Assembly (NCBI GenBank): GCA_947652605.1
Contig: OX393577.1
Location: forward strand, 32,429,466 to 32,493,465
DNA length: 64,000 nt
Source of the DNA: Elmis aenea
Taxonomy: Eukaryota; Arthropoda; Insecta; Coleoptera; Elmidae
Reading direction: 5' to 3'
In this document: positions 36,191-46,909 of the stretch, piece by piece
Layout: every line of letters begins with the position of its first letter
How positions within the stretch are numbered: the stretch's first letter is position 1
The notes under the pieces: model-generated
What the model was told of the DNA's origin: nothing
Databases searched by the model: none
Seen by the model: the letters and a program-made list of their open reading frames with translations, nothing else
Position numbers and translations under genes: made by a program

Positions 36191-37743
36191 CCCATCCAAG
36201 TGATTTTATTATAGAACAAAATTTAGATATCATGTTAATATCTGAAATACACATGACTGACAAAAGCTACATTAAAATTCCACATTACACCATCTATCAC
36301 ACCAAGCATCCTGAATGCAAAGCTCGAGGTATATCAGCAATCATCATAAAAAATAGTATCATGCATCATGCATTGCCGAAGGTCAGTGAAAAATACTTAC
36401 AGGCCACATCGGTAGCCGTTATGGATTGCCAAGGACATATAACACTTTCTGCGGCATATTGTCCCCCCAACTTGCCCATCAAAAAGGAACAGTTTACTTA
36501 TTTTTTTAATTCACTTGGACCCCGTTTCATTATCGGTGGGGATTTGAATGCAAAACATTCACACTGGGGCTCCAGACTCATAACTCCGCGTGGAAGACAG
36601 TTATACCAAGCCATGCTAAGTGATAATCTGCAGCAATTATCGTCAGGACACCCGACGTATTGGCCTACCGATCGAAACAAAATACCCGACGTTATCGACT
36701 TTTGTGTTACGAAAGGTATCTCACAAAACTACCTTAAAATTGAATCGTGCCTCGACCTTTCTTCTGATCACACCCCACTTCTGGTGACCATAGATACGCA
36801 AGTCTGTACGAAAACCAGGCCACTTACCCTCGCCAACAAAAGTACTGATTGGAATACTTTCAGGGCAACACTATCTTATCAACTAAACCTAAATATTTCG
36901 TTAAAAACAGAGGAACAAATTGACGCTGCAGTTGAATGCCTAACAAAAAAAATCCAAAATGCTGCAGGGCAGTCCACCCCAGAAACACAAAAAACAGATA
37001 GACCTGGGTACTGCCCGGAAGAAATAAGAAAGAAAATCATAGATAAAAGAAAGCTGAGAAAAAGATGGCAAAGCACTCGTGACCCAACTGATAAAACAGA
37101 GCTTAATCGAGCAGTGAAACAGCTAAAGGTAGTACTGGATGATTATAAGAACCAGGGTGTTAAAACCTTCTTGGAGAATCTTTCAGCAACAGAATCAACG
37201 GATTATTCCTTATGGAAAGTTATCAGAAAAATTAAACAGCCACAAACTACAAATCCGCCCATTAGAACAAAAAATGGGGACTGGGCCAGAACCGAACAAG
37301 AGAAAGCAAAAACATTTGCCGAACATCTAACTGAAGTCTTTCAACCCTTCCCAAATGAACTTCCTACTGATGAAGAGGAGACCACAATCTTTCAGCTACT
37401 TGATGCCCCGTACCAAATAGACCTGCCGATTAAAAGCTTAAAAGTCCCTGAAATAAAGCAAATCATTACACATAACCTTAATCCCAAAAAAGCCCCAGGC
37501 TACGATCTAATTACGGGAAAAATACTAATGGAATTGCCAGCAGTGGGATTTCAAATGCTAACGTTCATCTTTAATGCAATGTTCAGACTAGGTCACTTTC
37601 CAGAACAGTGGAAAGTTGCACAAGTACTAATGATTCAAAAACCTAGCAAAGAACCAACAGAGGCATCTTCCTATCGACCCATTAGTCTACTTCCCATCCT
37701 CTCCAAAGTTTTTGAAAAACTCTTCTTAAAAAGACTGCTATAA
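36191..37743 (+). pseudogene. jockey ORF2, endonuclease plus N-terminal reverse transcriptase
   Basis: The open frame runs 523 codons from 36172 if the six flanking codons before the insertion are counted. The apurinic-type endonuclease spans roughly residues 8-210: the LISE box has its Glu at residue 25, GGDLNAKHSHWG has Asp124 and Asn126, the PDVIDF box is at 172-177, and SSDHTPLL has Asp199-His200. The beginning (the SWNANG-type motif) is lost by 5' truncation. The reverse transcriptase starts near residue 430: KKAPGYDLI, then FPEQWKVAQVLMIQKP, then ASSYRPISLLPILSKVFEK (motifs 0-2). The frame stops at 37741-37743, at the junction of an internal deletion. Endonuclease residues other than the N-terminal ones look intact, but the protein cannot reverse transcribe. 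Confidence 0.88.
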
Positions 37744-38411
37744 TGGCGTCATACAGTGACCCAAAATTGGCATCTCACTTCCTCCAGAACCATCTTAACA
37801 AAATAGAAAAGTGGCTTAAGCTATGGCGCATCAAAGCCAATAATACAAAATCTGTACACATCACCTTTACCCTCAGGAAGCAAATATGCCCCAACGTAAC
37901 TCTAAACGGTAATCCGCTCCCACAAAAAGATGAAGTGAAATATCTAGGAATCCACTTAGACAAAAGACTTACTTGGGCCAAACATATCTGGCTTAAACGA
38001 CTCCAACTTGGACACATCTACCGAAAGATGCACTGGCCGATGAGCCGGCATTCTCACCTAGCAATGGAAAATAAGCTCTTGTTATACAAAGCCATAATTA
38101 AACCTGTATGGACTTACGGTCTACAGCTGTGGGGATCTGCCAGCGAAACTAACATCCTGAGAATCCAACGATTTCAATCTAAAATCTTACGCAATATCTG
38201 TAATGCTCCATGGTCATGGTACATACCAAACCAAGTCATCCATCGCGACTTACAAATTAAGACAGTCAAAGAAGAAATATCATCTTTCAGCACCAAGTAC
38301 CAGTCACGTCTAAGAAGTCACCCAAATATACTAGCTGTGGATCTCCTAACTGCGCCACCAACGAAAAGACTCAAGCGGTTCGACCCACTGGACTTGCCTC
38401 GGCGTAATTAA
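37744..38411 (+). pseudogene. jockey ORF2, post-catalytic RT segment and C-terminus
   Basis: The frame is open from a methionine at 37743 for 222 codons. It begins MASYSDPKLASHFLQNHLNK, which in jockey proteins directly follows the FADDTAI catalytic box. It continues through the thumb and C-terminal region: IEKWLKLWRIKANNTKS, VKYLGIHLDKRLTWAKHI, YGLQLWGSAS, ILRNICNAPWYIPN-like and the LKRFDPLDL end. The ACTGCTATA upstream of the Met can be read as the TAI of the FADDTAI box, so the deletion ends just after the catalytic aspartates. The two halves are in different frames. Confidence 0.85.
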
Positions 38412-38612
38412 GTAGCAACAGACAAACCATGTGGACATAAATATCAGTGAAAAGTGTTAAGGGAAGGGTAACTATGAAAGCACGCCAGTGGGCTGGCTTC
38501 TACTATGTCTTTGTGTTTGTGAGTTCGAATCAATAATATTGCTTATTGTCCTCCTCGATAGCTTGCAATAGTTCATGGATGTTAAAAAAAAAAAATCAAT
38601 CAAATCAATCAA

Positions 38613-41450
38613 ATGTTTTCTTTTAGAAAATTTTATTAGATGCAGCATTCCAAAAATATAGTGCGCAAAAACAAAACACGATGTAAATTTATGTAATGAA
38701 TGACCACAACAATTTTTTAAATTTTTTTATTATAACACAGCTATTGAATAGTTTTGGATTGGATTAACCGACAAAAATAAAGTTCCTCATGTTTTACCCG
38801 TTTTCTATGTACACAATAAAAAATATTTCAATGAATAAAATTATAGTTTGCCAATGGTTACCCTAAAATTCTGACCAGTGAATTCAAAGTATAAAGTGTG
38901 ATTTTAAATTAAGGCATATTTAATCACATTTTCGAAATATCGTATAATATTTACAGGCCACAAGAGCGTAAAATTATGTTAAATGAATTTTTATATTCAG
39001 AATTATTCATAATAGGTACAACAACGTTTAAAAAATATTTTAAAAGTTATGGCTTCTTGCTAAACAGTATTGGAGAGCAACAACTAGGGGTTTTCTTCTA
39101 TGGCACCAGATGTTTTCCAGATAATTGACTGTAATATTTTTAATCCCCTGCCCTAAACGATATTTCGATTGACTGGACAAAAGTAAAGTGTCCTCAAAAT
39201 AAATTGTTACCTATGATGGTAACCTATGATATAAATCCATGAATTTAAAATCATAATTGTTTACGAGATCATTTTATCTTTTAATTTGCAATGATCGCTA
39301 TATCATCAGTAGGTACTAAGTGTTAAATACGACTATAGTTTTACCTTTGATAGTAAACTTCTATTTGATAAAATTCTGGAATTATTGTACCTACCCTCGA
39401 AAATTACAGGCATGAATGACTTGTAATTTGTTACGACAACTCACTAGCGGAAAAAAAAGCGGGAGTAACGGAACTGTGCAACAAATAGTTAAAAGTAAAC
39501 AAACAATAAACATAAAATATATGTATGTAACATTAAAAAACTCTTTTAGCGTTCACAGCAACACGATTTTTAAAAAGTTTGCTTGCAGATGAAATTTTTT
39601 TACTCGCAAAATGCGAGCATGCTTATGGATTTTTCGGGTTGATTATTAAATGACCTATGCAGTCTAGTCACATTTGCGTATGCTATTATTTCTTAATGAA
39701 TCGCATTGTTTATTGCTTAATAAATAATATCAAATACTTTATTTTAATTAGAAATTCTATTAGTAGTAGTTCTATGGTAAGTAATTTAGAAAGGATGGCA
39801 GTATTTAAAGAAAAATGAAAATAAAAATTTATAATTTGCACTAAACGGTTTATAATATTATTTTCTTAAATTGACATATTTGCCCGAAGAACAGGATATG
39901 AAATTCTAGACTGAATATATAAAACATCGTTTTCTTCCCACTTGAAGAATTCAAAAATTATTACAAAAACAATTGTCTGTTTTATTCGGTTGTCTGAATT
40001 GTCGTTCGAGAGATATCTACTTCGCGAAATGCGGAAAGTTCTCTGAAGTTTTGTAGTAACTTGGATTAAGAAAACTTTTAATTTCAATTAAAATTGAAGT
40101 AAATTTTGCATTTTTGAAATGTTCGTTGTTTTAGTTTTATAATTGAAAAATCGCTTTAAAAATGTTATTAAATATATATTTTACTAACACTAATGTAACA
40201 AAAAATAATTTTTAAGATTTTTTTGGATACATTATTAAAGTATAAAACAATAATTTAAATTAGTATCTACATATAAAAAATAAATAAAAGCTAATTAATA
40301 AAGGTACATTTTCTGTTTTATTTGTCGATAAAAGGTTTATTACTTCTGCAAAAATAATATTGGAATGCGATTATTAAACAATAACAACGCCGCAAGACAT
40401 TTAGATTTTTTGTCAAGGTTGCCAGCATCTACGTTCTTTAATGGTATTTAAAATATTTTATTATAATCTACAAACAATATAAGACACATGTTAGATATTA
40501 CGAAGGCGTAGCAAATGTTTTTTAAACCACGTACATAAAATATTTACGGCATTTTTCCAATATTCAAAAAAATCTAACCCTGAAACTATGCCCTTGCTTT
40601 TAAATACGGAAAAAATGTGAAAAATATCATGGAAATAATGACGTAATTATTAAAAATGTATTACGTATAAAAAATGTTCTAGAACCCTTGACCAACATTC
40701 GGAAAACACATATGAACAAAAATATGCTTGCCTTCAGACGGTATTTGCAAAGCATAAGGTTACAGAATTACAACAGGAATAGGTACAAACTACAAAACAA
40801 AATATTGCTTTCTTTATTATTATGACTAAAAGACTTAAAATAAAGTTTTTAAATTACATAGCAAATTAACTTTCTCGAAATATTCAAACATAAAAACAAT
40901 GTATCATAATCAATCATTTCCAAGGGATAATTTTCCAGCTATTCTGTTTCTACATATGGTTATACGATATCGTGCCAAAATAAATTTATTAGCTGGCATT
41001 TCATATTGTATTCCAATTTTCGCAACGTTTGTATTACTTGACATGGCTTGCAAGTTTCGCTCGCGGCATCTACCATCTATCGAAAGCAACTTAACCGTCA
41101 CTGATTAGAATTTATAGCCTTCCGAACATCGTATTTCGCAATTCGGATTAACTGTGCAAGTTATTGGACACCAATGTGCAGCTTTTTACCCTGTTCGACC
41201 CAAATTTACATAGATAGTGAAAATCTCTGAAGAAACGTGATGAAGTCGAACTAGTTCAAGTATCATTTACAGGCAATAAAAAAACCCAACAGATAAATTT
41301 AAGAAAGATGGGGGTTAATTCGTTTTAAGCTGCGTTTATGATTTTTAATGATAAAAACTTCAACAAATAAAATTAATTAATTATTTTTATGTATCGTTAT
41401 TCTTATATTGCCATCAAAACTAATATAGTTTACTTTAAGGCAGGCATGTA
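38613..41450. other. Gene-free AT-rich stretch
   Basis: No supported gene. Frames at 39866-40087 (minus, 73 codons) and 40899-41108 (both strands) contain no recognisable domain. The strand-symmetric openness of the latter suggests chance. No repeat ends found. Confidence 0.5.
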
Positions 41451-41945
41451 CAGGGTGGTCCAAATTCGATGGGATTGCATGGGTATCTCGGTTAATATTA
41501 AGATAGAGAGACACTTAATTTACCAAAAATATGCAGTTTTTTGAGAAAAACTCAGAACCGTTTACAAAAATATTCTATCATTTTCGGTTTTTGAGTTATT
41601 GAATAAAAACTGTTTTTTTGGCATATTAATAATGTGTCATATCTCCGTTATTGTTGTAAATATCGAAAATATTTATAAAGCTTATTTTTAGATATTTTTA
41701 TGTTTAATTTGATTATACTAAAAAAAAATTTTTTACGCGCGCCGTTAAAAAGTTATGATACAAACTTACCTTTTTTTAAATAGGAGCGATAGTTGGCTAT
41801 GACCTATTTAAATTACTTATTTTTTTGCCATTCCAAATACATAAGGGTTAAAGTATTTATTTTCAAAAATACCCAAGTTACGAAGGTTTTTTAGTTTTTT
41901 TTTCTAAGAAAATCATAGTAGGCTGTGAAAACAAAAAAAAAACAA
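41451..41945 (+). repeat. FB2-family repeat, long form
   Basis: It starts TA|CAGGGTGGTCCAAATTCGAT and shares with 1-329 (reversed), 49553-49985 and 58017-58425 an ordered set of blocks: GGTATCTCG, TTTTTTGAGA-AAACTCAGAACCG, TTTTTGAGTTATT, ATGTGTCATATCTCCGTTATTG, CCGTTAAAAAGTTATGA. It then runs on (unlike the copy at 1-329) through TAGTTGGCTATGACCTATTTA and GGTTTTTTAGT to GTAGGCTGTGAAAAC. No right-hand terminus is seen before the hairpin MITE at 41976. Noncoding. Confidence 0.7.
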
Positions 41946-41975
41946 GGTGTAAAACCTTTTAAAACTCATGTCGTA

Positions 41976-42137
41976 CAAGCTACCAAGGTTTTTTAATTTG
42001 TTGTTGAGATAAATATCAAAAATTTTGGAACAGCAAAATACTACATTACTACTGATTTCGACTATGTTGTTGTTATCTTCTGTTCAAATATTTACAATGT
42101 TTATCTCAACAACAAATTAAAAAACCTTGGTAACTTG
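41976..42137. mobile_element. 162-bp hairpin MITE at a TA site
   Basis: A 38-bp arm starting CAAGCTACCAAGGTTTTTTA is repeated as its reverse complement at the right with a single mismatch, and a further 20 bp pair more loosely. TA flanks both ends (41974-41975 and 42138-42139). No coding potential. The TA target suggests Tc1/mariner-type mobilisation. Confidence 0.75.
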
Positions 42138-42164
42138 TAAATCTGCAACATAATCTATAAACTC

Positions 42165-43195
42165 TAAACCTGGAATTAGAAAAAATTAATATGAATATAA
42201 ATACCGAAAAAAACCAGGGCTTCGAACCGTAATTTTTTTCGTTTCGGTTTTCGTTCCGGTTCACTTAAAACATTTATATCGGTTCGCTTCCGGTTTTCGT
42301 TCCGGAAAAAATAACGGTTTTTTTCGGTTTTCGGTTCAGCTCCGAGTGATTCCTTTTTTTTCTTTTTAAATGTTTTTATTCGTTATAATAGGGTATAATA
42401 ATTGGAAATAGAAGTATATAACATATGATGATAATATAATTTATTAAACGAAACATATATAAACAAAACGCGCGAGTTTGTTGAACATGTACCGAACAGT
42501 AATAAACCGATATATTTTTTCGGTTCAGTTCCGATTTTCGTTCCGACAAAAATAACGGTTTTTTCCGGTTTTCGGTTCAGTTCCGGTTCGAAGCCCTGGA
42601 AAAAACTAAAACTATGATCGTTACAACAGAGAACAAAGGGCATAACATCACTTTAAATGGGCTTAGGTTGGAACAGGTAGAAAGCTTTAAATATTTAGGA
42701 GTGATCATAGAGAAAAATTGAGGAATGGACAAGAAAATAAGCGAAAGGACAGGAAATGTGGGAAGAATATTTAACAGTTTAAGAACAACATTTTTTGGAA
42801 GTAGAGAAGTCTCAAAACGAACAAAAGTGGAAGTGGTCAAAAAGATAGTAACTCCGGCACTTTTATACGGAAGTGAAACGTGGACACTCACAAATAAAAA
42901 TAGTAGCCGAGTGAATGCAGCAGAAATGAGATTTCTAAGAAAAATCCAAGGAAAAACCAAAAAAGAGAATCAGGAACGAAACATATAGAGAACAATTAAA
43001 GATAAAATCAGTTGAAACAAAAATACAAGAAAGGCAGCTGGGATGGTTGGGTACATTTATAGGATGAAAGAATAAAGGTAAACCAGAAAAGCATATGAAG
43101 CAAGATCACAGGGAAAAAACAAAAGAGGTAGACCCAGAACAACCTGGCACGACGAAGTTAAAAAAGCAGCAACAGTAGAAGGACTCATGACTAAA
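42165..43195 (+). pseudogene. RTE-like LINE reverse transcriptase, 3' fragment, split by a hAT MITE
   Basis: The reading starts near LEKINMNINTEKT at 42178-42214, is interrupted by the MITE at 42215-42598, and resumes as KTMIVTTENK...GHNITLNGLRLEQVESFKYL, a typical post-catalytic region of an endonuclease-reverse transcriptase. A stop at 42720 follows GVIIEKN, then MDKKISERTGNVGRIFNSL, LLYGSETWTL and EMRFLRKIQGKTKK, a frameshift, then RQLGWLG, IYRMKE and a GRPRTTWHDEV tail. The A/T-rich end (AAATAAAATAAAAT, about 43190) could be the short-repeat tail usual for RTE elements. The catalytic part is not present. The clade call is by resemblance of the C-terminal motifs and is not certain (RTE versus a near relative). 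Confidence 0.75.
42215..42598. mobile_element. hAT-type MITE with AACCGG-rich ends, copy 2
   Basis: The element is bounded by CAGGGCTTCGAACCG at the left and its reverse complement at the right, as in 6937-7285 but in the opposite orientation by internal sequence. The target duplication GAAAAAAC is seen at both flanks (42206-42214, with one extra A, and 42599-42606). Removing the MITE and one copy of the duplication restores an open reading across the RTE fragment, which shows it inserted into the retroelement. Length 384 bp, noncoding. Confidence 0.88.
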
Positions 43196-43309
43196 TAAAA
43201 TAAAATAATGTCGCACAGTGTTTCATAAATAAAAATTTGTCTACCTATCACCATTTTACAACACACAAAATCCAGCAAATTTTTTCCTTTGGCGTTTTTG
43301 TGTAGTCGC

Positions 43310-43520
43310 AACAATAGCTGAGATATTTATGTTTAAAAATTTTGGTCGATTTCGGTTTTTTCGTTATTTCTAGCAAGCCATGGAATTTTTAAACAAAACA
43401 AAATCTTGTTTAAAATACACTCCTAAATACTTCGCTAACTTTTGACTCATATAACCAGCCTTATAATTTCATTATTTACGGAGATAGCAATAGTGCCACA
43501 TGGGAAAATAAAACACCCTG
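43310..43520 (-). repeat. CAGGGTG-type repeat remnant
   Basis: Read on the minus strand it begins TA|CAGGGTGTTTTATTTTCCC and continues into A/T-rich sequence up to the end of the RTE fragment. It has the terminal signature of the foldback families but no visible opposite end. The open frame around 43442-43675 crosses it and is not a gene. Confidence 0.4.
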
Positions 43521-43522
43521 TA

Positions 43523-44487
43523 GCTATATATTTTCCTGGCTGTTTTTATGTTGTACGATTTGCTGTGTTTCAGTACCATTGCTTATGTAGCATTACTGGC
43601 TATCGAATAAAAAGTAATATACCTTCACTCAATTATTTTTTATTTTTAGCATGCTATTTTTCCTTCCGGGAGTAAAAACGACGTTTTTCTCAGATAACCG
43701 ACCGACAAAGCAAATAATAACACGGTTTGTAACGACCATGAAGTTCCCACGTACACTCGATATACCACAGTATCCCAAATTCGATTCTCACAATAAAGAT
43801 CTCGTTTACTACAACGCATAGAAAGCCAGTCATATAAGAAGTCTGGTGTTGGCGATTTTCTTTAACTTTCAACGTTTAATCTTAAAACCAATTTTAATAA
43901 TAAACTAATTTTTCATTATTTTAAGCTTTTGCTTGGATTAAAATGGCGTTATAATGTAATAGAAGATATGTGAGTGAATTTAAAATAAACGAAAAGGCGG
44001 TGATTTGCGCAGCATGGAGTAATAACGCCTACCGCACGACATGTAATATCTGACGATCAGTGGCGATTCATTAATTGTTTGGAGGATATTGGTTACTTTT
44101 GCAGATTTTGTAAAAAAAAACAAAGGTCGAGAAAAGACAAACAACCTAGAATTTAAGTCCCGAAGGAAATGCAATCTGAAATAAACAGAAGAGCTACGTG
44201 TTAAAATTAAGCGGAATTTTGAAAAAAATGTTGAACAAGACAAATTGTTTATGGATTAATACAAACTAAATGAAAAAATAAAGTGTACCTCTATTCGATC
44301 CGGTAAAAATATTTTATTTTAAAAAAATCACAAAGATATTTTACAAAGTAATAAATTTCATACATTTGTTTTACAGAATTTTTAAAAGAAAACAAAAAAA
44401 AGTAGTAAAAGAGTATTATTTATAATGCATTTCATTTTTTAGTCTCTTTTTTAAATTATGCAGGTGTTGTAATTTAAATAAAAGGTA
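43523..44487. other. Gene-free stretch
   Basis: No gene or repeat structure recognised. The short frames on the minus strand at 43690-43872 and 43980-44243 lack motifs. Confidence 0.5.
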
Positions 44488-44597
44488 TAAGGTTTTTCAA
44501 TAGATGCGCTCGAGCTTTGACAGTGTATAGCGGCCACATTGGTGAAGCTACAGCTGTCAAATTTGACAGGAATACTTATTTAGTCTTGACATTTAAG

Positions 44598-45006
44598 CAG
44601 GGCTCGAAACCGAAAAAAATTTTGGTTAACAGTTAACCGAAATCGTTATTTTTATAACGGTTTTTGTTGAAAAACCGGTTTTATTCGTAAAAAACCGGTT
44701 TAGTGTAAAAAACCGATTTAAATTATAAACCGGTTTAAAAAACCGGTTAAATTAACCGGTTTTTAAAGTTATTTAGATCAGGAATGCAAAGTATGAAATG
44801 ATATTATTTATTTATAATTTTATAATAAATGTAACATCAAGAGTTCAGTAATGACTTTTGGTAAACTAATCGCATTTACTACATATTTTGTATTAGGTTA
44901 CCGTTTTTTATGCCTTTAAAAATAACGGTTTCGGTTTCGGTTAAAAATCACTTTTTCTGACAAAAAATAACGGTTAACCGGTTTAAAAAACCGGTTTCAT
45001 GCCCTG
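44598..45006. mobile_element. hAT-type MITE with AACCGGTT-rich interior, copy 3, nested in mariner
   Basis: The ends are CAGGGCTCGAAACCG and, read inward, CAGGGCATGAAACCG. The interior repeats AAAAACCGGTTTA and related AACCGG units many times. The flanks CATTTAAG (44590-44597) and TATTTAAC (45007-45014) fit a decayed 8-bp duplication. It is related to the two CAGGGCTTCGAACCG copies by end sequence and by AACCGG repeats, but diverged. Confidence 0.8.
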
Positions 45007-45015
45007 TATTTAACC

Positions 45016-46109
45016 ATGGAACGCTACACGATTCAACAACGCGTTGAAATTGTTAAAATTTATTATCAAAATGAGTGCTCTGTTCGCCTAACGTTCCGTG
45101 CGCAGCGTCCAATTTATGGTCTCGTGGCCGTCCTGCAGAGTCCACAACTCGTTGTTTAATCCTAAAATTTGAGACAATCGGGTCGGTGGCACAGAACAGT
45201 CGGTGGCCGATGAAGCAGTACGTCAAGGAAACGCAAGATCGTTGGAAAATATTCTTGTCGTTCGGAACAGTGTGCGAGAAAACCCCAGACAGTCCATTCC
45301 GCGTCGTACGCTAGAGCTTGGTCTTTCTCTGACATCAACTTGGCGGATTATGCGTCGAGACTTGGGCCTTCATCCAAACAAAGTTCAGTTAACTCAAGAA
45401 CTAAAGCCCAACGACCACAGAAAACGTCGTGTGGTCGCTGATTGGGCTTTAGGGCATTTGGCGGCTGACCCTGATTTTGGAAAAAAAATCATTTTCAGTG
45501 ATGAGGCACATTTCTGGTTGAGTGGCTTCGTAAACAAGCCATATTGCCGGATTTGGAGCGACGAAAATCCACGGGAGATTTATCAGGTGCCTCTACACTC
45601 CGAAAAAGTCACTGTTTGGTGTGGATTTTGGTTCGGCGGTATCATCGGCCCTTATTTTTTCGAAGATGAGCAAGGAGCCGCGCTAACTGTCAATGGCGAC
45701 CGATATCGGACGATGATAACAAACTTTTTGTGGCCTAGGATGGATGGTATGGATCTCACAAACATGTGGTTTCAAGAAGACTTGCCATACTGCACGGGAA
45801 ACATTGAATTTATTGGATGAGAAGTTCGAGCGCTTCGTCATCTCGCGTGGTGGCGACATCAACTGGCCACCGAGATCGTGTGACTTAACGCCGCTCGACT
45901 ATTTTTTGTGGGACTACGTGAAATCTCTGGTCTATGCAGATTGCAGACAAACCACAGACGATTGCCGCCCTGAAGGCCAACATAACTCGCGTTCTTCGTG
46001 AAATTGGACCCCATTTATGCGAAGATGTCGTCCAAAATTGGTCACCAGGATGCTCCACCTACAGCGAAGCCGCGGTGGCCATCTGGCCGAAATTATATTC
46101 CGCACATAA
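45016..46109 (+). pseudogene. Tc1/mariner transposase, DD41D-like, frameshifted
   Basis: It starts MERYTIQQRVEIVKIYYQNE, the first helix-turn-helix. At about 45110 a frame change leads to RPAESTTRCLILKFETIGSV, and at about 45200 another leads to the main open segment (ADEAVRQGN... to 45781). This includes the second helix-turn-helix (RRTLELGLSLTSTWRIMRR) and FSDEAHFWL with the first catalytic Asp at 45500-45502. The second Asp (expected QDGAxCHTA) is at 45779-45781; the bases coding GAT after it are lost, shifting the frame. Reading resumes CHTARETLNLLDEKFE and ends in SCDLTPLDYFLW with the third Asp at 45897-45899. An intact relative would have about 41 residues between the second and third Asp. 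A 7-base duplication near 45940 and a 1-base loss near 46038 follow; the last part reads RMLHLQRSRGGHLAEIIF. Inactive, but recognisable along its whole length. Confidence 0.85.
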
Positions 46110-46214
46110 TGTCATTGAAGGTACTTTAAAATAAAAAAACAATTGTGGCAATATCACTTACATAGCTTGTTTTATTTCATTTCAAAGTTCGAGCGCTCTT
46201 AATGAAAAACCCTA

Positions 46215-46904
46215 TAGTATATATACCATACACCGTTTATAAAATCCTGTCTGAAATGAAAAGATAAAAACGACAGTTAAATGCTAATGTCTTAATTTCA
46301 TCCAAATACGTTCGAGCAGTCAGTCAGTCAGTCCCTTTATGCGACATTCACGTTGGGCAGGTCGATTCGGTATCTCTCCAAAGTGAACCCCACTTTAGCA
46401 ACGCAAAGATCTATTAATTAAATTAAATACTTTGTTACTTGCAAGCTCCGTGATATTAAACATTCCTTTAATTATCCCGCACTTTTAGGACTTTATAAAG
46501 TTCACAGATGTATTCGTTTGCATCGCTATGCCATACTCTAATAAGATTAAAGTATTTTAAAATAAAGGTTTAAAAACTTTATTTAATTAAAGAATTTTAG
46601 AGCTAAAATAATATTAAAATACATGGTTTTAACTTTATTATTAATTTTGAATGTATACTTTTGTTGATATTCCTGTATGCCTTATTTGTTACGAAAATAG
46701 TCACAAATTATAATAAACAAACCTAATATTGTTTTAAAAGATCAACATTGGAAAATTTTTATTTTTTAGAGATTTCGTTGATTAAAAAGTCATGAATGCT
46801 AAAATAATAAAATACATAAAAAACAATTTGCTAATCAGATATTTACATGCACCTTTACAAAAACGGTTAAATTACTATATTAATATTTAGGGAAAAAAAA
46901 AATT
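46215..46904. other. Gene-free stretch
   Basis: Contains a short (CAGT)n-like tract near 46318 and otherwise A/T-rich sequence. No gene or element ends seen. Confidence 0.5.
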
Positions 46905-46909
46905 GTGAT

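Larger units (their letters stand above)
36191..38592 (+). mobile_element. jockey-type LINE, 5'-truncated and internally deleted
   Basis: The insertion is bounded by the target-site duplication AAATCAATCA (36181-36190), which reappears right after a 3' poly(A) tract (about 38584-38595) and is there itself tandemly doubled (38593-38611). It holds an AP-type endonuclease lacking its first residues, the N-terminal part of the reverse transcriptase, then the region after the catalytic FADD box, a stop and a 3' UTR of about 180 bp. Normal jockey elements are about 5 kb. The missing 5' portion includes ORF1, and an internal deletion removes the RT core. The insertion looks fairly young: both coding pieces are open. 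Confidence 0.9.
44490..46212 (+). mobile_element. Tc1/mariner element, DD41D-like, with nested MITE
   Basis: Terminal repeats of about 31 bp, GGTTTTTCAATAGATGCGCT... at 44490-44520 and, read inward from the right end, GGTTTTTCATTAAGAGCGCT... at 46182-46212, match at about 25 of 30 positions. TA flanks both ends (44488-44489 and 46213-46214). The interior carries a transposase pseudogene (45016-46109). A hAT-type MITE (44598-45006) sits in the 5' leader immediately upstream of the start codon. Without it the element would be about 1.3 kb, a usual size. Confidence 0.88.

Noticed and set aside
42575..42598. GGTTCGAAGCCC as a tRNA or SINE B box
   Set aside because: It is the terminal repeat of the hAT-type MITE, and no A box or cloverleaf is present.
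42577..42960. 127-codon minus-strand frame
   Set aside because: Antisense shadow of the RTE-like fragment, whose plus-strand motifs (YGSETWTL, KYLGV) are clear.
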